Shown: positions 8,588 through 17,715 of the stretch, piece after piece
How the letters are laid out: each line of letters opens with the position of its first letter
How positions within the stretch are numbered: position 1 is the first letter of the stretch
Source: Firmicutes bacterium HGW-Firmicutes-11
GTDB lineage: Bacteria > Bacillota > Clostridia > Peptostreptococcales > Anaerovoracaceae
Direction: 5' to 3'
DNA: 56,524 bases
NCBI GenBank assembly: GCA_002840285.1
Contig: PHAE01000012.1
Span: 1 to 56,524 of the forward strand
The notes under the pieces: generated by a model
Told to the model about the DNA's origin: nothing
Database searches by the model: none
The model's input: only the letters and a program-made list of their open reading frames with translations
Position numbers and translations under genes: made by a program

Positions 8588-8760
8588 TGTCGTTCACTCC
8601 TTTGCCGAACCAAATATTTAATAATTAGTAGTTATAGTATATCACGAAAATTTGCACTTTCCTCGATATTGCAATGAATGCCGACGCTGCCTTGTCTTGA
8701 CTTCTATGTATTGCTGTGCAAAAATAAACGTACATGTAATCAACAAGAAACGGAGACGCC

Positions 8761-10038
8761 ATGCAAAAGAAAGATGAAACATATGAAGCCTATCTTCGAC
8801 TCCTCAAGGAGGAACTGGTGCCAGCGACTGGTTGCACCGAGCCTGTTGCCATTGCTTATGCAGCAGCTAAAGTCAGAGAGATCCTTGGTACGCTTCCGGA
8901 AACGAGCCGACTGGAAGTCAGCGGCAATATAATCAAAAATGCAAAAAGCGTTATCGTGCCCAATACTGGAGGACTTAAGGGGATCCCTACTGCAATCGCT
9001 GCAGGATTTGTGGCAGGAGACCCCGATCGAGGCTTGGAGGTTCTTTCAAGAATTCCCGAAGAAGACAAACATAAGATCTTGGAATATCGGGAAACGCATG
9101 AAATTCAGGTCATTCCATACGACGGCGAGTTGGTGTTTTATATCTCTGTTACTGGTTATGCGGAGGCCTCCTCAGCACGGGTCGTGATCGAAAGTTTTCA
9201 CACTAATATTGTCTGCATTGAAAAGGACGGAAAGGTTCTATTTCAAGCGACTCCCAAAATTTTAGACAAGAGTAAACCAGATGAATTGCTTATGAATCTG
9301 AAAGAAATAGTTGAGTTTGTTGATATCGTCGAGATTACGGACATCGAAGATATCATTGGGCAACAGATCGAATTCAACACGGCTATTGCACAAGAAGGGC
9401 TACGAAACGATTGGGGCGCAAATATCGGGAAGGTCTTGTTGAAGACTTACGGTAATGACGTAAAAAATCGATCGAAAGCCATAGCTGCAGCTGCGTCGGA
9501 TGCCAGAATGGGGGGATGCGATCTGCCAGTTGTTATTCTGGCTGGTAGCGGAAACCAAAGCCTGGCTGCATCTCTGCCAGTGATTGAATACGCAAGGGAA
9601 TTACACTCAACCAAAGAAACGCTTCTTCGTGCCGTCGCATTATCTGACTTAATTACAATACACCAGAAATCCAGCATCGGTAGACTCTCTGCTTTTTGTG
9701 GCGCCGTCAGTGCGGGGTGTTCCGCTGGAGCTGGAATCGCATACTTGCAAGGTGCAGATTATAATATCATCGCCCATACTGTTGTCAATGCTCTGGCGAT
9801 TGCTTCCGGCATAGTATGCGATGGAGCAAAAGCTTCATGCGCAGCTAAAATTGCAACAGCAGTCGATGCAGGACTTGTGGGTTATCACATGTATCTGGAA
9901 GGCGAAGAGTTTTTAGGCGGAGATGGAATCATCGCCAAAGGGGTAGACAACACCATTGCAAATGTTGGCAGAATGGCCAGCAAAGGTATGCGGGAAACCG
10001 ATAACGAAATTATCCGGATCATGGTTGAGAAGAAGTAG
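8761..10038 (+). CDS. cyuA: Iron-sulfur L-cysteine desulfidase / L-serine deaminase (CyuA/YhaM, UPF0597 family)
   Basis: A 425-residue cytoplasmic enzyme of the UPF0597 family. Family members such as E. coli CyuA break L-cysteine into pyruvate, ammonia and sulfide using an oxygen-labile Fe-S cluster; relatives deaminate serine. Conserved cysteines are visible: C25 in ATGCTEP, C253 in GGCDLP, C313 and C320 in CGAVSAGC, C353 and C360 in VCDGAKASC. Length is typical. Start chosen at the ATG after ACGGAGACGCC. Monocistronic, with a convergent lipoprotein gene downstream. No partner cysteine transporter (CyuP) is in the window. Substrate preference between Cys and Ser cannot be told from sequence. 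Confidence 0.85.
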   Translation: MQKKDETYEAYLRLLKEELVPATGCTEPVAIAYAAAKVREILGTLPETSRLEVSGNIIKNAKSVIVPNTGGLKGIPTAIAAGFVAGDPDRGLEVLSRIPEEDKHKILEYRETHEIQVIPYDGELVFYISVTGYAEASSARVVIESFHTNIVCIEKDGKVLFQATPKILDKSKPDELLMNLKEIVEFVDIVEITDIEDIIGQQIEFNTAIAQEGLRNDWGANIGKVLLKTYGNDVKNRSKAIAAAASDARMGGCDLPVVILAGSGNQSLAASLPVIEYARELHSTKETLLRAVALSDLITIHQKSSIGRLSAFCGAVSAGCSAGAGIAYLQGADYNIIAHTVVNALAIASGIVCDGAKASCAAKIATAVDAGLVGYHMYLEGEEFLGGDGIIAKGVDNTIANVGRMASKGMRETDNEIIRIMVEKK

Positions 10039-10070
10039 AACCGTCTCTTTGTCAACCCATGTTCTGTTTG

Positions 10071-10667
10071 TTATCTTTTTACGCCTGTGATTTTGCAGTA
10101 GACTATCCCTATGTTTCCATCTGCTTGATCTGCGTCTTTTTTATCTACTCCGAGGGTGAAGCTCAGGTATTCCTCCGGATCTCCTCCAAAACTTGAGAAT
10201 GAAGTGCTTCTGCCTTTCACGGTGTGCTGCCCTACTTCATTGGAGTAGATCCCATCTCGCACCAAAGTAGCATAGCCGTAAGTATCTGTGTCGATTTCAA
10301 AAAGGTCGCTGGAGTCATCCCGTACATATTTCATATCTACGGTTCCTTTTAGTGGATAACTTTCTCCGCTTTCATGCTTGATCTGAAAATCAAAACTAAA
10401 GCTGTTGCTGGTTCCTTTCTCAAAGATCATGGGTTCCATATCAAGTAGGGCGTCCTCATGATAGGATTTCTTAATCATAATTGGCTGAATCGCGATCGCT
10501 TTCGGAGGATCATCAAGAATTGAGAATCCCAGTTGGCCATCCCCCCGGTTCACTCCATAAGCTTCATAAGGGTCTTCCATGCTGCCTCCGTCCATACTTC
10601 CTCCACCGCACGCAGGCAGAAGGAGAGCAGTCAGCAGTATCAGGATCAAAATACCTACTTTTTTCAT
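10071..10667 (-). CDS. Putative lipoprotein
   Basis: A 198-residue protein with a type II signal peptide (KKVGILILILLTALLLPACGGG, lipobox LPAC, Cys20) and a glycine/serine/methionine-rich tether after the Cys. The remainder looks like a beta-sandwich, ending in FTLGVDKKDADQADGNIGI. No domain recognised. GGGAGGG precedes the ATG. Convergent with cyuA and downstream of the pfl-like operon, from which it is separated by 120 bases. Confidence 0.65.
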   Translation of the reverse strand: MKKVGILILILLTALLLPACGGGSMDGGSMEDPYEAYGVNRGDGQLGFSILDDPPKAIAIQPIMIKKSYHEDALLDMEPMIFEKGTSNSFSFDFQIKHESGESYPLKGTVDMKYVRDDSSDLFEIDTDTYGYATLVRDGIYSNEVGQHTVKGRSTSFSSFGGDPEEYLSFTLGVDKKDADQADGNIGIVYCKITGVKR

Positions 10668-10786
10668 ATCGTTCCCTCCCTTTTGAATATATTTTCACAG
10701 TATCACGTAATCGATGCTATGTAAATCAAGAAAAAACATTCACTCAATGATCGATGATCACCTTGTTCCTTCCAACGGATACTTCT

Positions 10787-11524
10787 TCAATTTACTTCGA
10801 TCCCCTTGTTCCTATAGATGTTTTTTGCATTTTCGATTCGCTCCTCTGAGGGTGGGATGGTTTCTTTCAGGGCATACTCCAATCCCAGGGTTTCGTATTT
10901 GATCGACCCCATTTTATGGAACGGTAATATCTCAACTTTCGTAACATTGGTAAGTCCAGACACAAACTGTGCGTGCCTTTCGATCAGGTCGTCGCTATCC
11001 GTAAAGCCAGGTACTAAAACGTACCTGATCCAAGTCGGTATTCTTTGTTCAGACAAGTAGTTTGCGAAATCCAATGTGGGTTGCAAGGGTTTCCTGGTCA
11101 GTGCCAAATGGATCGTCGGGTCAATGCATTTCACATCCAACAATACGAGATCGGTATGGTTCAAAGCTTCCTTCACATCGTCGCCGAGGTAACAGCCGGC
11201 GGTGTCGATCGCTGTGTGGATCCCTTCTGCTTTGCAAATTCGAAAAAGCTCTTTGACGAACTGCGGTTGGAGCAGTGGTTCTCCTCCGGATACTGTGATG
11301 CCGCCGTGCTTATAGTACGGCATGAATTTCTGCATTTTTTGAAGCACTTCTAGAGGCGTTAATTCATATGCTGCATGATTCAGATCAAAGGTGTCCGGGT
11401 TATGACAATACAAACACCGGAATGCGCATCCTTGCATAAATACAACAAATCTCACTCCTGGACCGTCAACGGTACCGAAGCTCTCAAACGAATGTATTTT
11501 CCCAGTGATCGGTTCTTTTTTCAA
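10787..11524 (-). CDS. pflA: Pyruvate formate-lyase-type activating enzyme (radical SAM)
   Basis: A 245-residue radical SAM enzyme that would use S-adenosylmethionine to put a glycyl radical on the neighbouring PFL-like protein. The cluster motif is C33-C37-C40 (CAFRCLYC), followed by GGITVSGGEPLLQPQF, the usual SAM-binding GGEP. The length is that of PflA proper, with no ferredoxin insert such as dehydratase-type activases carry. The start codon is TTG at 11524, seven bases after the upstream gene's stop, preceded by GGTGAG. It is the last gene of the corrinoid/cupin/GRE operon. Confidence 0.9.
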   Translation of the reverse strand: MKKEPITGKIHSFESFGTVDGPGVRFVVFMQGCAFRCLYCHNPDTFDLNHAAYELTPLEVLQKMQKFMPYYKHGGITVSGGEPLLQPQFVKELFRICKAEGIHTAIDTAGCYLGDDVKEALNHTDLVLLDVKCIDPTIHLALTRKPLQPTLDFANYLSEQRIPTWIRYVLVPGFTDSDDLIERHAQFVSGLTNVTKVEILPFHKMGSIKYETLGLEYALKETIPPSEERIENAKNIYRNKGIEVN

Positions 11525-11531
11525 TGCTCAC

Positions 11532-13760
11532 CTATATCGATTCATTTACTGTGCGAGATATTACATCCAGCTGCTGTTCTCGAGTCAATTTCGTGAAGTT
11601 TACCGCATATCCGGATACGCGAATCGTAAGATGAGGATACATCTCCGGATGTTCCATGGCATCCTCCAGCAAAGACTTGTCGAATACGTTCACATTCAGG
11701 TGTTGACCGCCGGTGGGCGTGAAATAGCCATCCAGCAAACTTACAAGATTCGTTTGCCTCTTGTCCGTTTCTCTTCCAAGTGCCGCAGGGGCTATGGCAA
11801 ATGTATACGAAATCCCATCGCAGGCGCAGCCGTACGGTATTTCACTCACTGAAGTGAGCGATGCAACGGAGCCATTGATGTCTCTTCCATTCATGGGGTT
11901 TGCACCAGGTGAGAAAGGAGCGTCTGACGGTCTTCCACAAGGAGTGGCTCCCGTCATTTTTCCATATACGATGTTGGAGGTTATCGTCAGTATCGACATC
12001 GTTGGCTTTGCATTTCGATGCATTTTGTGTTTACTGATGAACTGATAGAAGGTTCTTGTGAGATCTGCAGCTGTGCGATCTGTTGCTTCGTTGCTGTTGC
12101 CAAAAGGAATATAGCTTCCGCTTATTTCAAAATCCACCGCTATCCCAGCAGAATTTCGAATCACCTTGACCTTTGCGTTCTTGATTGCCATCAGTGAGTC
12201 AACAGCGATAGAAAGTCCGGCGATGCCAAAGGTTTCATAGCGTTTGATGTTTAAATCGTGCAATGACATTTGAAACGACTCATAAGCATACTTGTCATGC
12301 ATATAGTGAATGATATTTACTGCCTGGACATATACTCCGGCAAGCCACTTTTGGATTTCTAAAAAACGCTCCATCACTTCATCAAAATCAAGATACTCCG
12401 AGGTGATCGGTTCGAATCTCGGTGTTACCTGGATGCCGGTCTTTTCATCTCTTCCGCCATTGATCGCATACAGCAATGCCTTAGGCAAATTGATACGTGC
12501 TCCGAAGTACTGGGTTGCCTTCCCGAGTTCCAGTGCTCCCACACAACCGGAGATGGCATAATCATCGCCAAATTCGGGACGCATCAAGTCATCGTTTTCA
12601 AATTGGATCGAAGAGGTATCGATTGCAACTTTGGTGCAATACTCCTTCCATGCTTTTGGAAGACGCTCAGACCATAATATCGTGAGGTTGGGTTCCGGCC
12701 CGATCCCAAGATTGTACAAGGTGTGCAAATATCGAAATGATGTTTTGGTCACCAATGTTCTTCCATCAACACCCATTCCCCCCAGCGACTCGGTGATCCA
12801 AGTAGGATCGCCTGAAAATAGTTCGTTGTATTCCGGCGATCTGAGAAAGCGGAACAGGCGAAGTTTCATTAGAAAATGATCGATCAACTCTTGTGCTTCC
12901 GTTTCTGTTATTACATTGTTTTTTAAGTCTCTTTCAATATAGATATCTAAAAAAGTGGATGTGCGACCGAGAGATGTGGTTACGCCATCCTGCTGTTTTG
13001 CCGCTGCCAATATGCCAAAATATACGAACTGCACTGCCTCCTGTGCGTTCTTCGCCGGTTTGGACACATCGATCCCATAAGAAGCACACATGCATCGAAA
13101 TTCTTTCAATGCCTTGATTTGGTCTGCCAATTCTTCTCTTTGCTGGATGATCTCCGGGGTCATCTCTCCCGGCTCCAGAAGACTGAATTCTGTTTCCTTT
13201 TGAGAAACTAAATAATCTACACCGTACAGAGCGATCCTTCTGTAATCACCAATGTGCCGCCCTCTGCCATAGTTTTCAGGCAACCCTGTGATCAATCCGG
13301 ATTCGCAGGCCCTTCGGATTTCCGGTGTATAAACTGCGTTGACACCATCATTGTGGGTTTTGATGTACTTAGAATAGATTTCTTTTATATCCGCATCAAG
13401 GGAATACCCATTGTGTTCAAGCGCATCCTCCAGGGACGGGAGGCTGCACTTGGGAAACAATGCCCGTTTCAAAGGCGCATCTGTCTGCAGCCCAACGATC
13501 TTTTCCAGATCGGCGTTGATGTAACCTGGTTTGTGACTTGTGATGGTCGAGATGGTTTTTCTATCTATATCGTAGACACCGTTTCTTTCTCTTTCAAGCT
13601 CCAACAGACTCGAAACCTGACTCGACAAAGTGGTTGTGGCGCTGGTGGGCCCTGCAAGAAACGATGCCCCTTCTACATAGGGCGAGTAATTTTCTTGTAT
13701 GAAATCCCGGACATTGATCTCGGACTTCCATAAGTCACCTTTGAATCCATTCCAGTACAT
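11532..13760 (-). CDS. PFL-like glycyl radical enzyme lacking the first catalytic Cys
   Basis: A 742-residue protein that aligns by eye with E. coli PflB throughout. The C-terminus has the radical-bearing loop RVSGYAV (Gly717) and [12 protein letters not shown]. The carboxylate-binding arginines of PFL appear kept ([20 protein letters not shown]). However, where PFL has the pair C418-C419 (IACCVSP), this protein reads ISGCVGA, so the first cysteine, the one acylated in PFL, is Gly405 and only Cys406 remains. It is close to PFL, not to the GCVE dehydratase/lyase group. Pyruvate cleavage is therefore uncertain. The start is the second of two ATGs, six bases after AAGGAGG. Eight bases downstream of it lies the activase gene; upstream is the cupin gene. 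Confidence 0.85.
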   Translation of the reverse strand: MYWNGFKGDLWKSEINVRDFIQENYSPYVEGASFLAGPTSATTTLSSQVSSLLELERERNGVYDIDRKTISTITSHKPGYINADLEKIVGLQTDAPLKRALFPKCSLPSLEDALEHNGYSLDADIKEIYSKYIKTHNDGVNAVYTPEIRRACESGLITGLPENYGRGRHIGDYRRIALYGVDYLVSQKETEFSLLEPGEMTPEIIQQREELADQIKALKEFRCMCASYGIDVSKPAKNAQEAVQFVYFGILAAAKQQDGVTTSLGRTSTFLDIYIERDLKNNVITETEAQELIDHFLMKLRLFRFLRSPEYNELFSGDPTWITESLGGMGVDGRTLVTKTSFRYLHTLYNLGIGPEPNLTILWSERLPKAWKEYCTKVAIDTSSIQFENDDLMRPEFGDDYAISGCVGALELGKATQYFGARINLPKALLYAINGGRDEKTGIQVTPRFEPITSEYLDFDEVMERFLEIQKWLAGVYVQAVNIIHYMHDKYAYESFQMSLHDLNIKRYETFGIAGLSIAVDSLMAIKNAKVKVIRNSAGIAVDFEISGSYIPFGNSNEATDRTAADLTRTFYQFISKHKMHRNAKPTMSILTITSNIVYGKMTGATPCGRPSDAPFSPGANPMNGRDINGSVASLTSVSEIPYGCACDGISYTFAIAPAALGRETDKRQTNLVSLLDGYFTPTGGQHLNVNVFDKSLLEDAMEHPEMYPHLTIRVSGYAVNFTKLTREQQLDVISRTVNESI

Positions 13761-13771
13761 CATAAACCTCC

Positions 13772-14119
13772 TTAAACATTCGCGTCTGTTGCGAAGGCCT
13801 CGGAACCCATGGGTGAAATCGTTACATAAAGGCGCAATACATCATCACCGGTGTTGATGACCTGCAAGCTCTCCTGCCCATCAACCTCCATCAACTCGCC
13901 TACCTGCAGCGAGGTTTCATTGCCATCTGTGACAACTTTAGCATTGCCCTCCATGACCTGCAGAAAAAGGGTTGATTCCAGATGCGTATGTCCCGGTAGT
14001 ATTTCCCCTTTTGCAATGTTTAGAACAAAAGCAATCACATTATCGCTCTTGAACAGCATCCGCTTGGCGATTTTTCCCTCTGGCTCAATAAAATAATCAT
14101 TGAAACTATACTTGTTCAT
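13772..14119 (-). CDS. Small single-domain cupin protein
   Basis: A 115-residue cupin. Motif 1 is seen as [18 protein letters not shown] (H59/H61-like metal ligands and a Glu) and motif 2 region as [20 protein letters not shown], in which the usual second-motif His is not obvious. Cupins of this size bind metal and act as enzymes, sensors or stabilisers. I use the ATG at 14119, eight bases after AAAGGAGG, instead of an upstream in-frame ATG inside the preceding gene. It sits between the methyltransferase and PFL-like genes with gaps of 31 and 11 bases, so it is part of that operon. Function unknown. Confidence 0.75.
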   Translation of the reverse strand: MNKYSFNDYFIEPEGKIAKRMLFKSDNVIAFVLNIAKGEILPGHTHLESTLFLQVMEGNAKVVTDGNETSLQVGELMEVDGQESLQVINTGDDVLRLYVTISPMGSEAFATDANV

Positions 14120-14150
14120 AGATATTTCCTCCTTTGATTTAAGTTTGAAC

Positions 14151-15137
14151 TTAGTTATACCCAAACATCTCCTGGCTTAATTTATCGATTGCTTTCCCAA
14201 CCTCTTCATACACCCCCGGAAAGGAACTTAAATTCATCCCTTGAATCAAGCACGGAATAAAATACAGTTTACCGCAATTTCGGCAAGCTCTCTCGACTTC
14301 TCTGGCTATAATCTCCTGTGTCCAGTCTGGAACATCGACAGTACCACTGTCGATATCTCCCATAAAGGTGATCTGTTCGCCATATTTCTTGATCAGTTCC
14401 GGGGTGTTGTTGGTCGTCATGACACCCTGCCAGATATCGATCCCCATTTCGATCATATAGGGGACCAGATTGGCACTGTAGGAATCATTGTGATGTACGA
14501 TCAGTTCTACACCGTTGGCTTTATAAAAATCATATATTTTCTTATATCCCGGCACATAGAACTTTTCAAACATTGCTGGGGATATAAATGAAGACTTTTG
14601 ACTGCCCCAATCATCATGATGAAAAAGGCAGTCCGGGTGGATCTTTTCTACCATAACCTTTGCATAAGCCAGTTCATATTCTGTTAAGCAATCAATGAGT
14701 TCATGCATGGCTTCAGGTTCCTCATAGAAAGCCATCATAGCATCTTCCATGCCCATCAGGTGATGGGTCATTTCAAACAGACCCGGCGCCATTTTCCCTG
14801 TGACGTATTGGTCATTCCGGTCGACATTACCGGCATGGGCAACAGCATCCGCCCAAGCTTCATCAGAGGTTTCGATTTTAGGTGCAACGACGTATTTGCG
14901 CCACTCGGTTATATCCTTTACTACCTTGTGCTCTGCATCGTGCAGAGGAAACCTGCCGAGCTGACCCTCCGGCCAACTGAACGTAATGCCCCAGCCATCT
15001 TTTACCGTTTGACCGGGTTTGGGACGGGGGCCATCTGGTGCTTCCTTGATGATTTCCATAAATTCATATTGATTGACAAACCGGTCCGGGTTCCCGCCCT
15101 TTATCGTTTCAATTAGATTCTGCCTTTTTGTTAACAT
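14151..15137 (-). CDS. URO-D-family corrinoid methyltransferase
   Basis: A 328-residue protein of the uroporphyrinogen decarboxylase superfamily, methyltransferase branch. Visible features: FHHDDWGSQKSSFISPAMFEKFYVPGYKKI (typical of substrate-side methyltransferases), VELIVHHND, and TFMGDIDSGTVD. These enzymes move a methyl group from a methylated substrate onto a Co(I) corrinoid protein; here the corrinoid protein is the adjacent upstream gene. The HxC...C zinc motif of MtaA/MtbA types is not visible (HHND instead), so it is not simply a coenzyme M-type enzyme, and the methyl donor cannot be named. AGGAGGATAGATACCG precedes the ATG. True uroporphyrinogen decarboxylase activity is unlikely without haem genes nearby. 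Confidence 0.8.
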   Translation of the reverse strand: MLTKRQNLIETIKGGNPDRFVNQYEFMEIIKEAPDGPRPKPGQTVKDGWGITFSWPEGQLGRFPLHDAEHKVVKDITEWRKYVVAPKIETSDEAWADAVAHAGNVDRNDQYVTGKMAPGLFEMTHHLMGMEDAMMAFYEEPEAMHELIDCLTEYELAYAKVMVEKIHPDCLFHHDDWGSQKSSFISPAMFEKFYVPGYKKIYDFYKANGVELIVHHNDSYSANLVPYMIEMGIDIWQGVMTTNNTPELIKKYGEQITFMGDIDSGTVDVPDWTQEIIAREVERACRNCGKLYFIPCLIQGMNLSSFPGVYEEVGKAIDKLSQEMFGYN

Positions 15138-15175
15138 CGGTATCTATCCTCCTGCTGAGTAAATAATAATTTATA

Positions 15176-15817
15176 TCATTGCATTGATGACACTAATTCG
15201 ACAGCTTTGACAGCTGCACTCCCCGCATCTTCAGAATACCCGTCAGCGCCAATATCATCTGCGAGTTTCTGATTTACCGATGCTCCGCCGATGATGACTT
15301 TAAAACCGGATAGTCCACTGTCTTTCATTGCCCGGACCGTCTCTTTCATTCCCGGAAACGTAGTTGTCAGAAGTGCGGAGCATGCGACCAAGGTGACATT
15401 TTGATGTTCTTTGATGGCTTCGATCCATCTGGTTGTGGGCACGTCTACACCGAGGTCTACTATATCAAAGCCCACACTTTCGAGCATTACTGAAACAAGA
15501 TTTTTGCCGATGTCATGCAGATCTCCTTCTACGGTTCCAATGACACAAGTTCCTAAGGAAGTGGTGCTGTCACTGGCGGCTAAGAGCGGTTTGAGAACGT
15601 CCAGGCCATTGGTCATTGCTTTCGCAGCCATAAGCATTTCCGGTATATAAATATCACCGGTTGAGAATTTGTCTCCGATGACACGCATGGAGTCTATCAT
15701 TATCTGCAGAATGTCTTCCGCTGCGATACCTTCGTCGAGCGCTTCCTGCACATTAGTTGCAATTTTCTTTGTTTCTCCTTCCTCTACCAGATATTTGATT
15801 TCTTCAAGTTTAGCCAT
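15176..15817 (-). CDS. Corrinoid (cobalamin-binding) protein of a methyltransferase system
   Basis: A 213-residue two-domain protein of the MtaC/MtvC/MtbC type. Residues 1-85 are the helical cap domain; residues 90-213 form the B12-binding Rossmann domain with D99-x-H101-xx-G104 (DLHDIG), whose His is the lower axial cobalt ligand, then CSALLTTTF and IIGGASV. It carries the methyl group from the URO-D-type enzyme to an unseen acceptor methyltransferase. I start at the ATG at 15817 after GTGGAGG; an upstream frame extension has no binding site. First gene of the five-gene operon. No reductive activator (RamA type) or tetrahydrofolate methyltransferase is in the window. Confidence 0.9.
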   Translation of the reverse strand: MAKLEEIKYLVEEGETKKIATNVQEALDEGIAAEDILQIMIDSMRVIGDKFSTGDIYIPEMLMAAKAMTNGLDVLKPLLAASDSTTSLGTCVIGTVEGDLHDIGKNLVSVMLESVGFDIVDLGVDVPTTRWIEAIKEHQNVTLVACSALLTTTFPGMKETVRAMKDSGLSGFKVIIGGASVNQKLADDIGADGYSEDAGSAAVKAVELVSSMQ

Positions 15818-15885
15818 CTTAAATCCTCCACATTTCGTTGTGATCAAGAGAAACAATACCACTGTTGCCAATCTAAACTAGTAAC

Positions 15886-15891
15886 ATTATA
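15886..15891 (-). promoter_or_regulatory. Candidate -10 element of the corrinoid/GRE operon
   Basis: A perfect TATAAT lies on the minus strand about 70 bases before the corrinoid gene. A -35 is weak (TGACTG-like at 18 bases). It is the only promoter-like signal I can find for the five genes 15817-10787. Confidence 0.35.
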
Positions 15892-15960
15892 TCATATTTG
15901 TTGATTCATCAGTCACCCAAGGCCGTCATCAATACGGAAATTTTGGCTTATGTCAAAACC

Positions 15961-16404
15961 TTAGAAATCCTTTTTTAAATAGATCATATCAACCAGTTGA
16001 ATATCATTTTCATAAATTATGTGGTCGTAATTGTCAATGAAGAAGTTGTTTACTCTATGAGATAATATAAACCCACGATGCTCATAAAAGCTGACTATGA
16101 ACGGACTATCTCCGGTACCAACAAACATTGCTTTGCATTTGTCCTTATAGTGCTCAAATATATGATTTATTAGTTTGCTTCCATAGCCCTGTCCTTGATA
16201 CTTTTCATATGTTGCTAAACTTTTTAGTTCAAATATACCCTCACCTTCTTGAGAAACTACACAGATGCTTTTTAAATCGCCGTCATAAAGAGCGAACATT
16301 TCCCCTCGTTCTAAATATTTATCGATCATACTTTCTTGTTCGTCTGCTAAAAGCAGCAAATCCAAGAACCTTTTTTTATTCTCTTTTATTATTTTAATTT
16401 CCAT
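15961..16404 (-). CDS. GNAT-family N-acetyltransferase
   Basis: A 147-residue GNAT protein. The acetyl-CoA loop reads [16 protein letters not shown] (Q-x-x-G-x-G) in the middle and SFYEHRGF near residue 110 is the usual C-terminal motif. The substrate is not predictable. I start at the ATG at 16404, six bases after TAGGAG, rather than the ATG 21 bases upstream. It lies 33 bases downstream of the membrane-anchored exported protein gene, which is transcribed in the same direction... the order on the transcript is 17310 to 16438 and then this gene. Confidence 0.8.
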   Translation of the reverse strand: MEIKIIKENKKRFLDLLLLADEQESMIDKYLERGEMFALYDGDLKSICVVSQEGEGIFELKSLATYEKYQGQGYGSKLINHIFEHYKDKCKAMFVGTGDSPFIVSFYEHRGFILSHRVNNFFIDNYDHIIYENDIQLVDMIYLKKDF

Positions 16405-16437
16405 GATGTCTCCTAAGAAAATCAAACTCTGATATGT

Positions 16438-17310
16438 TCAACTCTTTTTCTTTTTACGCAAGCGCCAAACAATGAAGATAACTACCGCCAAAACGATTAA
16501 AATAAATGGCGAAAACATCATAAGTGTCATGAGTAAATACGGGCTTCTTAAAGTGCTGAAAATATTTTGCCACCAGTTTTCATCAATGATGATCTCCAAA
16601 TTTTCTTCAGGAAGTGTATCTGAACTATATTGATAGGTACGTGTACCCACTTTTTCAAAATCAAGGTTACTGCTTGCGACAACCGGCATATCCTTGTCAA
16701 GATGTAGGTTTATGGTTAGGTTTATAAAATCCTTCCACATAGCCGCAGGTGCAAGGTAGTATTCGATTTCCCCTCTCTTGGCATTGAAGTCATAATCGGG
16801 ATACCCTCCCAAACGGTAGCGATAAGAAACTATTACTTCATATTCCTCATTTGGTGCAAAATCCATTTCAAAGGTTATCGTGTCAACTGTCTGCTCCTCG
16901 TCATGACTTGCGATCTCAGCATCTGTAAGTACAACATACTGCCAATCAGTTGTTTTTATTTCTGTGTCGTAATTTAAAGCATAAGTATCCACTGAAAAGG
17001 ATGTGTCTTTGTCATTGACTACTACCTTCACACCACTATTTTTAATATTTGGAGAAAGAAACATAGATTGTGTGGAAACGCTTTCATCAGTAGCATTTTT
17101 CATTTTGTAAATCGCAACAATATCTGCTTCTGAACCGTCAACTTTTATTTCTAACACCTCTGACAATACTGAAACTACATCATTTTTCTCAAATGTTATT
17201 GACGAACCAATATCTGCTTCCTTCGGGGCTGCCATGTTTGCATATGCAACCTGGGGAATAGACAATGCGAAAACTAAAACTAATGCAAAGATCAAGCTAA
17301 TCTTTTTCAT
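16438..17310 (-). CDS. Exported protein with C-terminal membrane anchor
   Basis: A 290-residue protein with a signal peptide (MKKISLIFALVLVFALSI, cleavage near VAYA-NM), an extracellular beta-rich domain of about 220 residues, one membrane helix (about 258-282) and a KKKKS tail on the inside. It resembles DUF4424-like surface proteins only in layout; I cannot assign a family. The start at 17310 has GAGGAGGT four bases upstream; an earlier in-frame start has none. Possibly co-transcribed with the acetyltransferase 33 bases downstream. Function unknown. Confidence 0.7.
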   Translation of the reverse strand: MKKISLIFALVLVFALSIPQVAYANMAAPKEADIGSSITFEKNDVVSVLSEVLEIKVDGSEADIVAIYKMKNATDESVSTQSMFLSPNIKNSGVKVVVNDKDTSFSVDTYALNYDTEIKTTDWQYVVLTDAEIASHDEEQTVDTITFEMDFAPNEEYEVIVSYRYRLGGYPDYDFNAKRGEIEYYLAPAAMWKDFINLTINLHLDKDMPVVASSNLDFEKVGTRTYQYSSDTLPEENLEIIIDENWWQNIFSTLRSPYLLMTLMMFSPFILIVLAVVIFIVWRLRKKKKS

Positions 17311-17410
17311 GCATACCTCCTCAATATTCCACGATGCAAGACACGAGTCAATTATCAAACGATTAGCTCTAAATGTCAAATTTAAACCACCTCTTCAAAA
17401 GATGATTCAC

Positions 17411-17455
17411 CAAAAAATAAGGCTAGCTACCCGTATTGAGTAGCTAGTCTAATTT
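17411..17455. terminator. Bidirectional hairpin terminator beside the tmRNA 3'-end copy
   Basis: Stem 17421-17430 pairs with 17440-17449 (core CTAGCTAC/GTAGCTAG). It is flanked by A-rich and T-rich tracts on both sides, so it can terminate in either direction. On the minus strand it follows the partial tmRNA 3'-end copy just as a tRNA-like gene would be followed by its own terminator. Confidence 0.65.
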
Positions 17456-17659
17456 TTTGGTGAAGGTGGCGAGAGTCGAACTGGCGTCCAATTTGCTACG
17501 CAAATTCCATAAGGGGCTCTGCCCCCTCTTGGCGGGTCTCGTTCCTCGTCCCTGTCACCCCCGAAGTTGTGGTCCGCCGATTCAGCCCCAATGAATCGGC
17601 TCTTTTCAGGGGAGATACTCTCCCCTGATACCCCTCTGGACGCGAGTTCGACTCTCGCC
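17453..17659. repeat. Hairpin-rich element bounded by copies of the tmRNA 3' end
   Basis: A 37-base stretch at 17453-17489 repeats the tmRNA 3' end (17711-17747) in direct orientation with one mismatch. A third, inverted copy of the 22-base T-arm segment lies at 17638-17659. Between the two outer copies are four perfect hairpins: 17490-17506 (AATTTGC stem), 17513-17525 (GGGGC), 17576-17600 (GCCGATTCA) and 17606-17628 (TCAGGGGAGA). No reliable gene is present; open frames crossing it are by-products of the repeats. It looks like a small mobile or remnant element integrated at ssrA, or a structured RNA. No integrase is nearby. Confidence 0.7.
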
Positions 17660-17661
17660 CA

Positions 17662-17715
17662 AATAACAAAAAATAAATGACTACTACCAAGATCGGCAGT
17701 AGTCATTTATTTTTT
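17662..17715 (-). terminator. tmRNA terminator
   Basis: A 14-bp perfect stem (17672-17685 with 17698-17711, core AATAAATGACTACT) directly after the CCA end of ssrA, followed on the minus strand by TTTTTTG. Confidence 0.85.

Noticed and set aside
14151-15137. Haem-pathway uroporphyrinogen decarboxylase
   Set aside because: The neighbouring corrinoid protein and the methyltransferase-type motifs point to methyl transfer; no haem genes are nearby.
17449-17706. Open frames of 64-85 codons through the tmRNA-linked element
   Set aside because: They read through hairpins and tmRNA-end copies; such frames are by-products of structured repeats.
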